Assembly: GCF_900112235.1 (NCBI RefSeq)
Contig: NZ_FOLH01000001.1
Span: 1-64,000, forward strand
Reading direction: 5' to 3'
DNA length: 64,000 nt
Origin: Marinospirillum celere
Lineage (GTDB): Bacteria > Pseudomonadota > Gammaproteobacteria > Pseudomonadales > Halomonadaceae
Shown: in pieces, positions 47,784 to 57,500 of the stretch
Layout of the letters: every line of letters starts with the position of its first letter
Position numbering within the stretch: position 1 is the first letter of the stretch
Notes under the pieces: generated by a model
Databases searched by the model: none
What the model saw: only the letters and a program-made list of their open reading frames with translations
Told to the model about the DNA's origin: nothing
Made by a program: the position numbers and the translations under genes

Positions 47784-49076
47784 ATGCTTGAACGCCTCTT
47801 TCAACTTACTGCTCATCAAACTTCCGTGAAGACAGAGGTTTTGGCCGGGGTTACCACCTTCCTGACCATGGCCTATATTATCTTCGTTAACCCTACCATG
47901 CTGGCTCAAACAGGTATGGACCAGGGCGCGGTTTTTGTCGCTACCTGCCTGGCAGCGGCTATTGGCTGTCTAATCATGGGGCTGTGGGCCAATTACCCCA
48001 TCGCTCTTGCACCAGGAATGGGCCTGAATGCCTTTTTTACTTATGGTGTGGTTTTGGGAATGGGGTATTCCTGGGAGGTGGCTCTAGGGGCTATTTTCCT
48101 GTCAGGCGTGCTCTTCGTACTGATTAGTATCTTCAAGATTCGTGAATGGGTGATCAACTCCATTCCTTCCTCGCTGAAGCTGGGCATAGCAGCAGGTATT
48201 GGCTTGTTTTTGGCAATCATTGCCTTGAAAAATGCAGGCATAGTCGTTGAGCATCCGGCCACTCTGGTTACCCTGGGTGATTTATCGAACCCCGCAGCCA
48301 TTTACGGCTTTATGGGCTTTTTCGTGATTGCTGCCCTGGCCTACATGAAGGTTACTGGTGCGGTCATGCTGGGGATTTTGGGTGTCACCCTGGTGGCGAT
48401 GCTGTTAGGCCACAATGAGTTCGGTGGCGTGGTTTCCATGCCGCCTTCGATAGCACCTACTTTTATGGCAATGGATATTGCCGGTGCTTTTGAAGTGGCG
48501 ATGATTAGTGTCATCTTTGCTTTTCTGTTTGTTGACCTCTTTGATACTTCCGGGACTCTGATTGGTGTGGCTGAGCGTGGCAAGCTTCTGGATAAAGACG
48601 GCAAACTGCCCCGTATTAAGAAGGCCTTGCTGGCGGATTCTTCTGCAACGGTTATCGGCTCGGCTCTGGGTACTTCTTCAACCACCAGCTATATTGAAAG
48701 TGCTTCGGGTGTAGCAGCCGGTGGACGTACCGGTCTGACCGCTGTTGTAGTTGCAGGCCTTTTCCTGGTCAGTCTGTTTTTTGCTCCTCTGGCTGGCTCT
48801 ATTCCTGCCTATGCAACTGCTGGCGCTCTTTTGTATGTCGCTGTGTTGATGACGGGCAGCCTTTCCAAAGTCGACTGGGAAGATGTCTCTGAAGCGGCTC
48901 CGGTATTGATTGCAGCCTTGACCATGCCACTGACTTTTTCGATTGCCCACGGCATTGCATTGGCTTTTGTCAGCTATGCGGCTATCAAGCTCTTTTCGGG
49001 CCAGGGCAAGCAGGTCAGCATTAGTGTTTATGTTTTGGCTGCTTTGTTTGTCGTTAAGTTTGTGTTCTTTCCTTAA
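47784..49076 (+). CDS. NCS2 family purine permease (AzgA-like)
   Basis: Membrane protein of 430 residues with twelve or more hydrophobic segments. TFLTMAYIIFVNPTMLA, ALAPGMGLNAFFTYGVV, VDLFDTSGTLIGVAERG and GTSSTTSYIESASGVAAGGR are the signatures of the AzgA/GhxP/PurP group, which imports adenine, guanine or hypoxanthine by proton symport. A deaminase of the Add family lies 1.5 kb downstream, consistent with adenine use. The near-perfect sigma-54 promoter suggests induction when nitrogen is limiting. Confidence 0.9.
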   Translation: MLERLFQLTAHQTSVKTEVLAGVTTFLTMAYIIFVNPTMLAQTGMDQGAVFVATCLAAAIGCLIMGLWANYPIALAPGMGLNAFFTYGVVLGMGYSWEVALGAIFLSGVLFVLISIFKIREWVINSIPSSLKLGIAAGIGLFLAIIALKNAGIVVEHPATLVTLGDLSNPAAIYGFMGFFVIAALAYMKVTGAVMLGILGVTLVAMLLGHNEFGGVVSMPPSIAPTFMAMDIAGAFEVAMISVIFAFLFVDLFDTSGTLIGVAERGKLLDKDGKLPRIKKALLADSSATVIGSALGTSSTTSYIESASGVAAGGRTGLTAVVVAGLFLVSLFFAPLAGSIPAYATAGALLYVAVLMTGSLSKVDWEDVSEAAPVLIAALTMPLTFSIAHGIALAFVSYAAIKLFSGQGKQVSISVYVLAALFVVKFVFFP

Positions 49077-49079
49077 TTC

Positions 49080-49697
49080 TCAAAGAACATAAAAAAGGAT
49101 GGCCAGGTAGTGCAGCAAGCTGCCGGCCATCACAAAGAGATGCCAGATGCCGTGCCAATGCAGGAAGCGGTCGTCAAAGGCATAAAAGATAATGCCCAGA
49201 GTATAAAAAAGCCCACCTGCCGTAAGTAGTGCAAACCCAGCCATGCCCAAGGCTTCAATCAGGGGTTTAACGGCAACCAAAACAATCCAGCCCATCACGG
49301 CGTAAATGACTATGGAAAGCACCCGGGCTTCGGATCGGGGTTTGATCTCTTGTAGCATTCCAGCTATGGCCAATCCCCAGACAATACCAAACAGCGTCCA
49401 ACCCCAGGGTCCGCGAAGGGTGACCAGGCAAAAAGGGGTGTAGCTACCGGCAATGAGCAAATAGATGGAAAGGTGATCAAGCTTTTGCAGCAGCTTTTTA
49501 ATCGGGCCTCTTAGGCTGTGATAGAGGGTGGAGCTGATGTAAAGGATAAAGAGGGCAGTACCATAGATGGTCACGCTGGTCACCTTCCAGGGATCTGCTT
49601 GCAGTGCGGCCAGGACGATCAGAACCAGAGCACCAATGAGTGCCAGACAAGCACCAATCAGGTGGGTCCAGGCATTGAATTTTTCACCGTAATACAT
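49080..49697 (-). CDS. trhA: hemolysin III/TrhA family membrane protein
   Basis: Membrane protein of 205 residues with seven hydrophobic segments, PAQR superfamily. The conserved residues of the family are in STLYHS, LDHLSIYLLIAGSYTPFCL and the C-terminal HWHGIWHLFVMAGSLLHY (metal-ligand histidines). E. coli YqfA/TrhA affects membrane energetics and fluidity. It is convergent with the permease and its start lies close to queF. Confidence 0.88.
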   Translation of the reverse strand: MYYGEKFNAWTHLIGACLALIGALVLIVLAALQADPWKVTSVTIYGTALFILYISSTLYHSLRGPIKKLLQKLDHLSIYLLIAGSYTPFCLVTLRGPWGWTLFGIVWGLAIAGMLQEIKPRSEARVLSIVIYAVMGWIVLVAVKPLIEALGMAGFALLTAGGLFYTLGIIFYAFDDRFLHWHGIWHLFVMAGSLLHYLAILFYVL

Positions 49698-49751
49698 GCT
49701 TTAAAATGTTATCCTCAAGCTTCATTTGTTTTCGGTTCAGGTTCTTCGGTC

Positions 49752-50576
49752 ATGCATTCACCCAGAGTAGAAACCTCGCCCTTGGGCAAAGAAACTCAGT
49801 ATATCAATCAGTATACTTCAGAAGTATTATACCCCCTACCTCGTCAGCAAGGCCGCAGCAGCCTGGGCCTAAGTGCTGGCAAGCTGCCTTTCCAGGGTGT
49901 CGATATCTGGAATGCCTATGAGCTTTCCTGGCTTAACAGCAAGGGCAAGCCGTTGGTGCGTCTGGCGGAATTTCATTTTCCTGCAACGTCCAGTCATATC
50001 ATTGAATCCAAATCCTTCAAGCTCTATTTGAACTCGTTTAACCTGACCCGCTTTGCCAGTGAGGAAGAGGTTTTGGCGAGACTGACTCAGGACCTCTCCC
50101 AGGCCTCAGGCAGCGAAGTTCAAGTCATCCTGCATCCGGCTGATTACGGTCTTCCTGTTCGCCCTTTGGAAGGTGAGTGTCTGGATGATTTGGATATTGA
50201 AGTGAACCATTATACCCCGGCACCTGAGCTGTTGAAGGTGACCAGTGATGAGGTGGTTGAAGAAACCCTGGTTAGTCATTTGCTTAAATCCAACTGTCCG
50301 GTTACCGGGCAGCCGGATTGGGCCAGTGTTCAAATTCATTACAAGGGTCCAAAAATTGATCCTGAATCTCTGCTGGCCTATTTGATTTCGTACCGTGAAA
50401 AGGGCGACTTTCACGAACACTGTGTTGAAGAAATCTTCGTTGATCTTTTGCGTTTATGCCAATGCCAGCAACTGACCGTCTATGCACGCTATTTGCGCCG
50501 TGGAGGGCTAGATATTAACCCCTGGCGTTCGACCCTGTCGGTGGAGCCGCCTAATCCCCGTCAAGCTCGCCAATAA
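49752..50576 (+). CDS. queF: NADPH-dependent 7-cyano-7-deazaguanine reductase
   Basis: Enzyme of 274 residues that reduces preQ0 to preQ1 in queuosine synthesis. It is the long (E. coli YqcD) type with two tandem T-fold halves. The family motif IIESKSFKLYLNSF is present, and the catalytic Cys is in SNCPVTGQPDW, followed by HEHCVEEIFVDL. The ATG at 49752 gives the usual length; the frame stays open upstream across the trhA start region but is not homologous there. Confidence 0.95.
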   Translation: MHSPRVETSPLGKETQYINQYTSEVLYPLPRQQGRSSLGLSAGKLPFQGVDIWNAYELSWLNSKGKPLVRLAEFHFPATSSHIIESKSFKLYLNSFNLTRFASEEEVLARLTQDLSQASGSEVQVILHPADYGLPVRPLEGECLDDLDIEVNHYTPAPELLKVTSDEVVEETLVSHLLKSNCPVTGQPDWASVQIHYKGPKIDPESLLAYLISYREKGDFHEHCVEEIFVDLLRLCQCQQLTVYARYLRRGGLDINPWRSTLSVEPPNPRQARQ

Positions 50577-50592
50577 GAATTTTGAGGTGCTT

Positions 50593-51603
50593 ATGAAATC
50601 CGAATTGCTAGAACTTGCCGAAAAAATGCCCAAGGCCGAACTGCATTTGCATATTGAAGGTAGCCTTGAGCCTGAATTGGTCTTCAAACTGGCTAAGCGA
50701 AATAATGTGCGGCTGAACTATGCCAGTGTTGATGAACTGAAAGCGGCTTATTCTTTCAACAATCTGCAGGAGTTTCTGGATGTTTACTATGCGGGTATGT
50801 CGGTACTTCTGACCGAAGATGATTTTTATGATCTGACCTGGGCCTATTTAAAGCGTGTGCACGAGGACAGAGTTGTTCATGTTGAGATCTTTTTTGACCC
50901 CCAGGCGCATTTGGAAAGAGGCGTTCCTCTGAGTATTCAGTTGGCTGGTATTCATGGTGCTTTGGAAGCCGGTAAGGCGACCCTGGGAATTAGCTATCGC
51001 TTGATTCTGTCGTTCCTAAGGCACTTGTCAGAAGAGAGTGCTTTAGAAACCTTGCAGTTGGCCCGGCCCTACCTGAACCAGCTGGATGGCTTTGGTCTTG
51101 ATTCTTCGGAAAAGGGGCATCCACCGGAAAAATTTGCGCGGGTTTTTGCTGAATGCAAGAAGCTGGGTAAACCCATTACTGTTCATGCCGGTGAGGAAGG
51201 TCCTCCTGAGTATGTCTGGCAAGCTCTGGATCAGTTAGAGGTGGATCGGATTGATCATGGTAACCGTGCGCTGGAGGATGACGCCCTGGTTCAACGTTTG
51301 GTCGCTACAGGTCAAACGCTGACGGTTTGCCCGCTTTCCAACTTAAAACTTTGTGTTGTTGATTCGATGCAGGACCACCCCCTGGTCACCATGTTGGAGA
51401 AAGGGCTCAAGGCAACGGTTAACTCGGATGATCCCGCTTATTTTGGCGGCTATATGATGGATAACTACCGGGCTGTGATTGACCAACTTCCTCTGACCCG
51501 TGAACACCTGCATCAGCTGGCACGCAATGCTTTTGCCGGCTCCTGGCTGAGTGAAGCCGATAAGAAAAAGCACTTGGCTGAAGTCGATGCGGTTTTCTCA
51601 TAG
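50593..51603 (+). CDS. adenine/adenosine deaminase, Add family
   Basis: Amidohydrolase of 336 residues. Zinc ligands are in AELHLHIEG, TVHAGEEG (with the catalytic Glu) and NSDDPAYFGGY. The sequence style (MPKAELHLHIEGSLEPELVF) matches the bacterial and fungal adenine deaminase branch rather than adenosine deaminases proper. With the purine permease it would release ammonia and hypoxanthine from imported adenine. GAGG lies five bases before ATG 50593. It overlaps the convergent PAP2 gene by six bases. Confidence 0.9.
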   Translation: MKSELLELAEKMPKAELHLHIEGSLEPELVFKLAKRNNVRLNYASVDELKAAYSFNNLQEFLDVYYAGMSVLLTEDDFYDLTWAYLKRVHEDRVVHVEIFFDPQAHLERGVPLSIQLAGIHGALEAGKATLGISYRLILSFLRHLSEESALETLQLARPYLNQLDGFGLDSSEKGHPPEKFARVFAECKKLGKPITVHAGEEGPPEYVWQALDQLEVDRIDHGNRALEDDALVQRLVATGQTLTVCPLSNLKLCVVDSMQDHPLVTMLEKGLKATVNSDDPAYFGGYMMDNYRAVIDQLPLTREHLHQLARNAFAGSWLSEADKKKHLAEVDAVFS

Positions 51604-52167
51604 GGGTAGTGGCAGATGAATGGCCAGACTCAAGCGTGCCAGCAGCCAGCCCAAGAGAGCACCAACCAGGACATCGGAAGGATAATGCAGACCCAATACC
51701 AAGCGGGATAAGGCAATTAGTAGAGTAAAGCCAAGTAACCAAGGAGCCAGGGAAGGCAGGGCGGCGATTAGGAGTGTTGAAAAGGCAACGGCATGCAGGG
51801 TATGACCAGAAGGAAAGCTGTACTTATCAAGTGGTGGCATCCTGGCCTGAATCGCATCACTGGCATCACAAGGTCTCAGGCGACTGGTTGAACGCTTGAG
51901 TAGCAAATAAATCCAGGTGCAAAAGAGGCCGCTGACCGCCAGTTGCAAAGTCAGCATTAGGCCCGCCCAACCAAACATCAAGGGTAACAGCAAGAACACT
52001 GTATACCAGATCAAGCCATCTCCCAGGCGACTAATCAAGCGGAAGGGCTGACAGACCAGTGGCCAAACACTGCAAAAATTTAGCCAGCGACCCAATTCCA
52101 AATCCAGGCGTTCACATTTTACGATCCAACTGGGGCGTTCTAGCGGTGGGTTGTGTTTTATACTCAT
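51598..52167 (-). CDS. PAP2 family phosphatase
   Basis: Membrane phosphatase of 189 residues with about five hydrophobic segments. The three acid phosphatase motifs are present: KRSTSRLRP, SFPSGHT and SRLVLGLHYPSD. The family acts on phosphatidate, PGP or undecaprenyl pyrophosphate. It overlaps the 3' end of the glycosyltransferase gene by 56 bases in another frame, which implies tight coupling; a joint role in glycolipid formation is plausible. Confidence 0.88.
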   Translation of the reverse strand: MSIKHNPPLERPSWIVKCERLDLELGRWLNFCSVWPLVCQPFRLISRLGDGLIWYTVFLLLPLMFGWAGLMLTLQLAVSGLFCTWIYLLLKRSTSRLRPCDASDAIQARMPPLDKYSFPSGHTLHAVAFSTLLIAALPSLAPWLLGFTLLIALSRLVLGLHYPSDVLVGALLGWLLARLSLAIHLPLPL

Positions 52168-53299
52168 GGGTTCTTCCCCCTTGCAGGTTAGCCATCAATA
52201 GCTGATAAAAACGCTCAATTACTTCTTCCCAGCCACGCTGTTGCATGCTCTGGAAAGCCAAGCGACCGGTTACTAAACGCAGGTGCTCCTCCTCAGCCAT
52301 ACGCAAGGAGGCATTCACAAACCCAGACTCACCTTCATCAAGACTGACCAGCCAGCCGCTTTGCCCATTACGAATCAATTCCCTGGCAGCGGCGCGATCG
52401 AAAGCCACAACAGGCAGACCACTGGCTAGCGCTTCAGCAACCACATTGCCGTAGGTCTCTGTCAGACTGGGGAAGAGAAACAAGTCCAGGTTGGCGTAGA
52501 AGTTGGCAAGTGCCTCGCCCTGTTGGCAGCCGACTTGAATGGCTGAAGGACAGTGCTTACTGATTTCAGTTTCCCAAGGGCCTTCGCCAACTAAGAGTAA
52601 GCGGGCTCTGGGATGATTTTTTTCAATGGCTGCAAAGCTCTTAAGCAACAAAGGAAGGTTTTTTTCACCGGCAAGTCGGCCCACATAGCCGACCAAAAGG
52701 TCTTCTTCAGCAACGCCGAGTTCTTTTCGAAAGCTCAAGCTACGCCTATCCGGATGAAATAGCTGAGTATCAACGCCACGCCCCAGAAGGTCGACTTCTC
52801 CAAAACCCTGTTGAATTAATTCCTGCTGCTGTTGATAAGACGGTGTGAGGGTCAGATGGGACGCTTTATGAAAAGCTTTCAGATAGGCCTGCAGGGGCTT
52901 TTTCAGCCAGCCCAGCCGGTAATGCTGTAAATACTGGTCAAAATTGGTATGAAAACCAGTAATCACCGGAATCTTCCTGCGTCTTGCATAGCGCAGTGCA
53001 TCCAGGCCCAAGGGCCCTTCGGTGGCGATATAAAAAATATCAGGTGGATGGCCGCGCCAGTAATTTTTGGTTCGACCCGGTAGCTTCCAGCCGAACTTCA
53101 GCGTGTTATAACCGGGGAGTTGATGCCCTGCCGCCTGCCAGCTGGAAAGTCCGGCAAAGCTGGCATCGGTGACTCCTGGCCAAACCAGATCCACTTCAAC
53201 TCCCTTACTGATCAGACCACGACAAAGCTGGCCTAGCGTCTTGCTGACGCCATTGATATCGGGAAGAAAGGTTTCGGTAATCATAGCCAAGCGCATCAT
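52112..53299 (-). CDS. GT4 family glycosyltransferase (MgtA-like)
   Basis: GT-B fold enzyme of 395 residues. The N-terminal half has ETFLPDINGVSKTLGQL and ITGFHTNFDQYL, the C-terminal half VGRLAGEKNLPLLLKSF and the EX7E region FPSLTETYGNVVAEALASG. This subgroup includes alpha-mannosyl- and glucuronosyl-diacylglycerol synthases, and close relatives in marine bacteria make glycolipids that replace phospholipids. Substrates cannot be told from sequence. Pho-box-like repeats lie 43-85 bases upstream (see 53342-53383). Confidence 0.88.
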   Translation of the reverse strand: MMRLAMITETFLPDINGVSKTLGQLCRGLISKGVEVDLVWPGVTDASFAGLSSWQAAGHQLPGYNTLKFGWKLPGRTKNYWRGHPPDIFYIATEGPLGLDALRYARRRKIPVITGFHTNFDQYLQHYRLGWLKKPLQAYLKAFHKASHLTLTPSYQQQQELIQQGFGEVDLLGRGVDTQLFHPDRRSLSFRKELGVAEEDLLVGYVGRLAGEKNLPLLLKSFAAIEKNHPRARLLLVGEGPWETEISKHCPSAIQVGCQQGEALANFYANLDLFLFPSLTETYGNVVAEALASGLPVVAFDRAAARELIRNGQSGWLVSLDEGESGFVNASLRMAEEEHLRLVTGRLAFQSMQQRGWEEVIERFYQLLMANLQGGRTHEYKTQPTARTPQLDRKM

Positions 53300-53341
53300 T
53301 AAATCCTGTTGTTTACTTGGCTTGCAGTGTGCAAAACTCGG

Positions 53342-53383
53342 ATGACAGTCAGGCGACTAAATCCTTAAGCTTCTGTGACAAGG
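53342..53383 (-). promoter_or_regulatory. possible Pho box upstream of the GT4 gene
   Basis: On the minus strand GTCA-type half sites fall on an 11-base period: GTCA at 53379-53376, GTCG at 53357-53354 and CTGTCAT at 53348-53342. PhoB binds such 11-base direct repeats (CTGTCATN4CTGTCAT). Only one half is perfect and one repeat is missing, so the case is suggestive only. Confidence 0.35.
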
Positions 53384-53390
53384 CATTTCA

Positions 53391-53510
53391 TCAACCCGTC
53401 ATCATTGAGCCACCAGCTTGCCATTCTGTCATGTGGGCTGAGGGGTCATGCAGAAGGACGTTCGTATCAAGAACATAGAGGCGGGTTGCTTTCTTTTCCA
53501 GTCTCACCAT
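53391..53510 (-). pseudogene. fossil of a phoH2 (PIN-PhoH, YlaK-like) gene, 5' end only
   Basis: A 39-codon minus-strand frame starts with ATG and GGAG eight bases upstream. Its residues 11-23, LYVLDTNVLLHDP, are the invariant N-terminal PIN motif of PhoH2-type ATPases. After residue 25 similarity ends (TEWQAGGSMMTG and stop), and no PhoH ATPase domain exists in any frame up to the GT4 gene. So about 75 bases of the gene start, with its ribosome site, survive. The break may mark a deletion or a small insertion. Confidence 0.7.
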
Positions 53511-53578
53511 GAACAGATCTCCTAGATGTCAGGGTGATTTCAGACTGGCTGTTCTTGATGACAGAATGATGACTCTTC

Positions 53579-54574
53579 TTAGGAGTCTGAGCGGGTTTCC
53601 TGCCACTGGTCACGGATTTCCAAAATTGTCGGCAGACAGTTGTTGAAGGCTTCGACAATCCTGGGGTCAAAATGCTTGCCGGTTTCTTGTTGAATCAGGT
53701 CTAAGGCAGCTTCTACCGTCCAGGCTTTTTTGTAGGGCCGTTCTGAAGTTAGGGCATCAAAGACATCAGCCAGAGCGACAATACGCGCTTCCAGCGGAAT
53801 GGCTTCACCTTTTAAGCCCTGTGGGTAGCCGCTGCCATCCCATTTTTCATGATGGTGTAAAGCTATACTGTGGGCCAGTTGCAGCAGCCTGGAGCCATCT
53901 TCACCGATGATTTCCGCGCCAATTTGAGTGTGGGTTTTCATGACTTCCCATTCTTCTGCATCCAGCTTGCCGGGTTTGCGAAGTATCGAGTCAGGTATGC
54001 CTATTTTGCCAACATCATGCATGGGCGCTGCATTGAGTAATTCTTCAGCATCCTTTTCACTGAATCCCAGGTGATGCGCCAGTACCTGAGAGTAAAGGCT
54101 CATCCGAATGACATGCAGGCCAGTTTCATTGTCCTTGTATTCAGCTGCTCGTCCGAGACGCTGGACGACGGCCAGGCGGGTTTTTTTAAGCTCTTCAAGA
54201 CGGACCAGAGAAAGGTGGTTTTTAACTCTGGCCTTAACCACCGGGGGGCTAACGGGCTTGGTTAAATAATCCACGGCTCCCAGTTCAAAACCAAAGGATT
54301 CATTTTCTGCATCGGATAGAGCCGTGACGAAGATAACGGGAAGAGCTGCCGTTTGTTCATTTGCTTTGAGTTGCTGGCAAACATCATGACCGGAAAGTCC
54401 AGGCATCATGACATCCAGCAAAATAAGGTCGGGTTCTTCTTGCTGTGCCAGCTGCAGTGCACGTTCACCGGATCTTGCAAAAAGAAGACGATAGTCTGCT
54501 TCAAGAATATTTTTAAGCACTTGCAGGTTAACAGGCTCGTCATCTACGAGGAGTAGGGTTTTTTGATCAGTCAT
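53579..54574 (-). CDS. response regulator with HD-GYP domain (cyclic-di-GMP phosphodiesterase)
   Basis: Protein of 331 residues. The receiver domain occupies 1-120, with Asp54 in LILLDVMMPGLSG as the phosphorylation site. The HD-GYP domain follows (about 145-320): MHDVGKIGIPDSIL, HHHEKWDGSGYPQGLKG and ADVFDALTSERPYK carry the HD and GYP residues. It would degrade c-di-GMP when phosphorylated. It overlaps the hybrid kinase gene by eight bases and is surely its partner. Confidence 0.93.
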   Translation of the reverse strand: MTDQKTLLLVDDEPVNLQVLKNILEADYRLLFARSGERALQLAQQEEPDLILLDVMMPGLSGHDVCQQLKANEQTAALPVIFVTALSDAENESFGFELGAVDYLTKPVSPPVVKARVKNHLSLVRLEELKKTRLAVVQRLGRAAEYKDNETGLHVIRMSLYSQVLAHHLGFSEKDAEELLNAAPMHDVGKIGIPDSILRKPGKLDAEEWEVMKTHTQIGAEIIGEDGSRLLQLAHSIALHHHEKWDGSGYPQGLKGEAIPLEARIVALADVFDALTSERPYKKAWTVEAALDLIQQETGKHFDPRIVEAFNNCLPTILEIRDQWQETRSDS

Positions 54575-57500
54575 GATCAGCCTCTTGTTGGAAAACTTCT
54601 TGTTGGTAATTCAGCAGACATTCAGCTGCTTTTTCAAGTTCGAACTCTTCAATCAACTGGCGCACTTCGTTCACTAGTTTGCCAGGTAAGTGAGTGGCCA
54701 AGGCTTCCAGATGCGCGCTGGCGGTTTCACCCTGTTGATACAGCTGAATCAGCTGAGTTAAGGCTTGGTGATCAGCCGCTCCCAGTTCTGGTCTGTTAGC
54801 CGAAGTGTCCGTTTTGGATGATTCTAGCATAGCCTCTTCCTGTGCATCAGCTTGGCTGAGGGCCTGCTGGCAAGCGGCTAATTCTTCAAAGAGTCGATGG
54901 GAGGCCGGAAGCTTTTTGTCCTTTAAGGCTTGCTCCAGTTCTGCAAAGGTTTTGGCCAAACGCGGTAAACCGAGATTGGCAACCAAGCCTTTTAAACGAT
55001 GCATTTCTGCTGTTGCCCGTTGGGGGTTTTCCAATAAAAGTTTTTCCAGTGCTTGGGGTTGATGGTCGGGTTCTTTCAAGAAACGCTGAATGGCTTTCTC
55101 CTGAGCCTGCTGGCTACCCCAAAGCTGGCGGCCGGTTTCAGAGTCTAGAATCAGATGGTCTGTTGATTTTTTAGACGATGAAGTGGGTAAGGTGTTAATG
55201 CCCAGTACCCTGGCTACTTCATTTAAGAGCTGGTGAATAATCAGCGGTTTGCTGGCAAAGCCGTTCATTCCTGCATCTATTGCCAGACGGCGGTCTTCTT
55301 CCATCACACTGGCTGTTAAGGCGATAACAGGAAGCGGTTCCCGGTGTTGGGCTTTTTCCCAGGCCCGTAAAGCCTGGGTGGCTTGGTGACCGTCCATTTC
55401 AGGCATTTGTACATCCATGAGGACTAAGTCAAAAGGCTGTTGCTGACAGAGCTCCAGAGCCTGGCGTCCATTTTCTGCTGTGGTGACCTGATGCCCTCTT
55501 TTTTCCAGTAGAGTCTGAATCAGTTGTAGGTTTTGGGGAACATCATCAGCAATAAGCAAGGAGAGAGATGGTAATTCAGGCTCCTGCTCAGAGGTTTGTT
55601 CAATATCTGTAGGCTGCCCGAGTGTGAGGGGTAGATAGAGGCGGAAGCAGGAACCGACTCCCACCTCACTGCTTACTTCCAGCTTGCCACCCATCAGTTC
55701 AGCCAACTGTTTGGAAATGGTCGTGCCCAAGCCTGTACCGCCAAAACGTCGCGTCATACTGGCATCTGCCTGGGCAAAGGGATCAAAAATTTTATCCAGG
55801 CGGTCTGGAGGTATGCCGATACCTGTGTCCCTAACTTCTATAAGTACGCCCTTACCCCGTTCATGCGGCCTGGCATGAAGGTGAATTTCACCCTGTTCAG
55901 TGAATTTGACGGCATTGGAAAGCAGGTTGGTCAGTATCTGGCGAATTCTTAGGGTATCGCCTTTAAAAAATGCGGAAAGCTGTTCGGAATAGTCTAAATG
56001 CAGAGTCAGCCCTTTTTTTGAAACCATCAGGCCAAAGCTGGTTTGAAGCTGTTTGCAAATATCCAGCAGTGAAAAGTCCCGATTTTCCAGTTCGGTGACG
56101 CCGCTGTCCAGCTTGGCTGTGTCGAGGATACTGTTGAGAAGACTGAGTAGAGAGCCAGCCGAGCTGCGAACACTGTTCAGATGCTCTCTTTGTTGTTTGG
56201 AAAGCGAGGTATCCAGTACCAAGTCAGTGAAGCCCAGGATGGAGTTCATGGGTGTGCGAATTTCATGGCTCATATTGGCCAGAAAGCTACTTTTGGCAGC
56301 GGCGGCCTCTTCAGCTCTTTCCTTGGCATCCACTAATTCTATTTCCATTTGTCGACGCTGAGTTAGGTCTGAACAGAGTTCGATAACTCTTAGCTCTTCA
56401 TCCATGGGACTGGGAACCGGGCAGAGTGAAATGCGCACCCAGCGTGTTTGGCCATCTTTACCAACACGGGCGCACTCACTTTGTACCAGTTCACCAGCGC
56501 GAACCGCGTCCCAAAGTTCTTGCATAGCTTCAATCTGGGCTGGTTCAGTCGAGCCTAATTCATGGTAGTTGGTGCCATTCAGCTCACCGGGTTGATAACC
56601 CAGAATTTGGGTGTAGTTTGCATTGGCTCGGCGAATGCGGCCGCAGGCATCCAGCTCACAAACCCCTGTGGCATCGTCAACCGCTCTGAGTAAAGCTGAA
56701 AACTCAGCATTTCGCTTCTTGGCATCGGTAATATCAAGCAGAACGCCATCAATCCATTGCAGTTGATCCGCTTCATCCCTAACCCCAGTTGCTGATTCGG
56801 AAACCCAGTGGTAGTGACCTTGTTTATGCTTTAAACGATATTCCAGAGTATAAGAGCGGCGTTTTGCTAAAGCGTCATCAATGGTTTGATTAACCAGTTC
56901 CATATCATCAGGATGAATCAAGTTGACTAGATGGATACGACCTTTCAGAAAATCTTCTTGCTGCCAGCCGGTTAGTTCTTCAATGGATTCACTGATGAAA
57001 ATGGCACTCCAGTGTTCATCAATCCTGCAGCGAAAGGTAACACCTGGAATATTGTCAATCAGGGTTCGGTATTGTTTTTCACGCTCTTGGAGGGCCTGTT
57101 CCATGGCATGACGTTCACTGATATCAGTGATAAAACCGACAAAGTGACTCGTCTTGCCAACACGGGATTCACCAATAGCCAGGCGAATAGGAACTTCATG
57201 GCCATCCTTATGCAAAGCCATCACCTCACGGCCTTTACCAATAATTTTTGCTTGGCCGGTTTTCAGATAGTTTTCAAGATAAGAATCATGCTGGCTATGG
57301 TGAGGTTCAGGCATTAGCTGGCTAACATTGCGGCCCAGAATTTCAGAGGCAGGGTAACCGAGAATACGTTCAGCGGCCTTGTTGTAACTTTCAATTTTAC
57401 CCTTTTCGGAAATGCTGATTAGACCATCAACTGCAGTATCGAAAATAGCTTCTAGGTAGGCGGTGGTTTCTTGGCTTTTGCGATAGAGTTCACGATATCT

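Noticed and set aside
49518-49751. Extended queF start
   Set aside because: The extra 78 codons overlap trhA in antisense and do not belong to the QueF fold; the ATG at 49752 gives normal length.
50981-51603. Antisense frames within the deaminase, gyrA and leuS genes
   Set aside because: Long shadow frames are expected opposite codon-biased genes; none has a ribosome site or recognisable domain.
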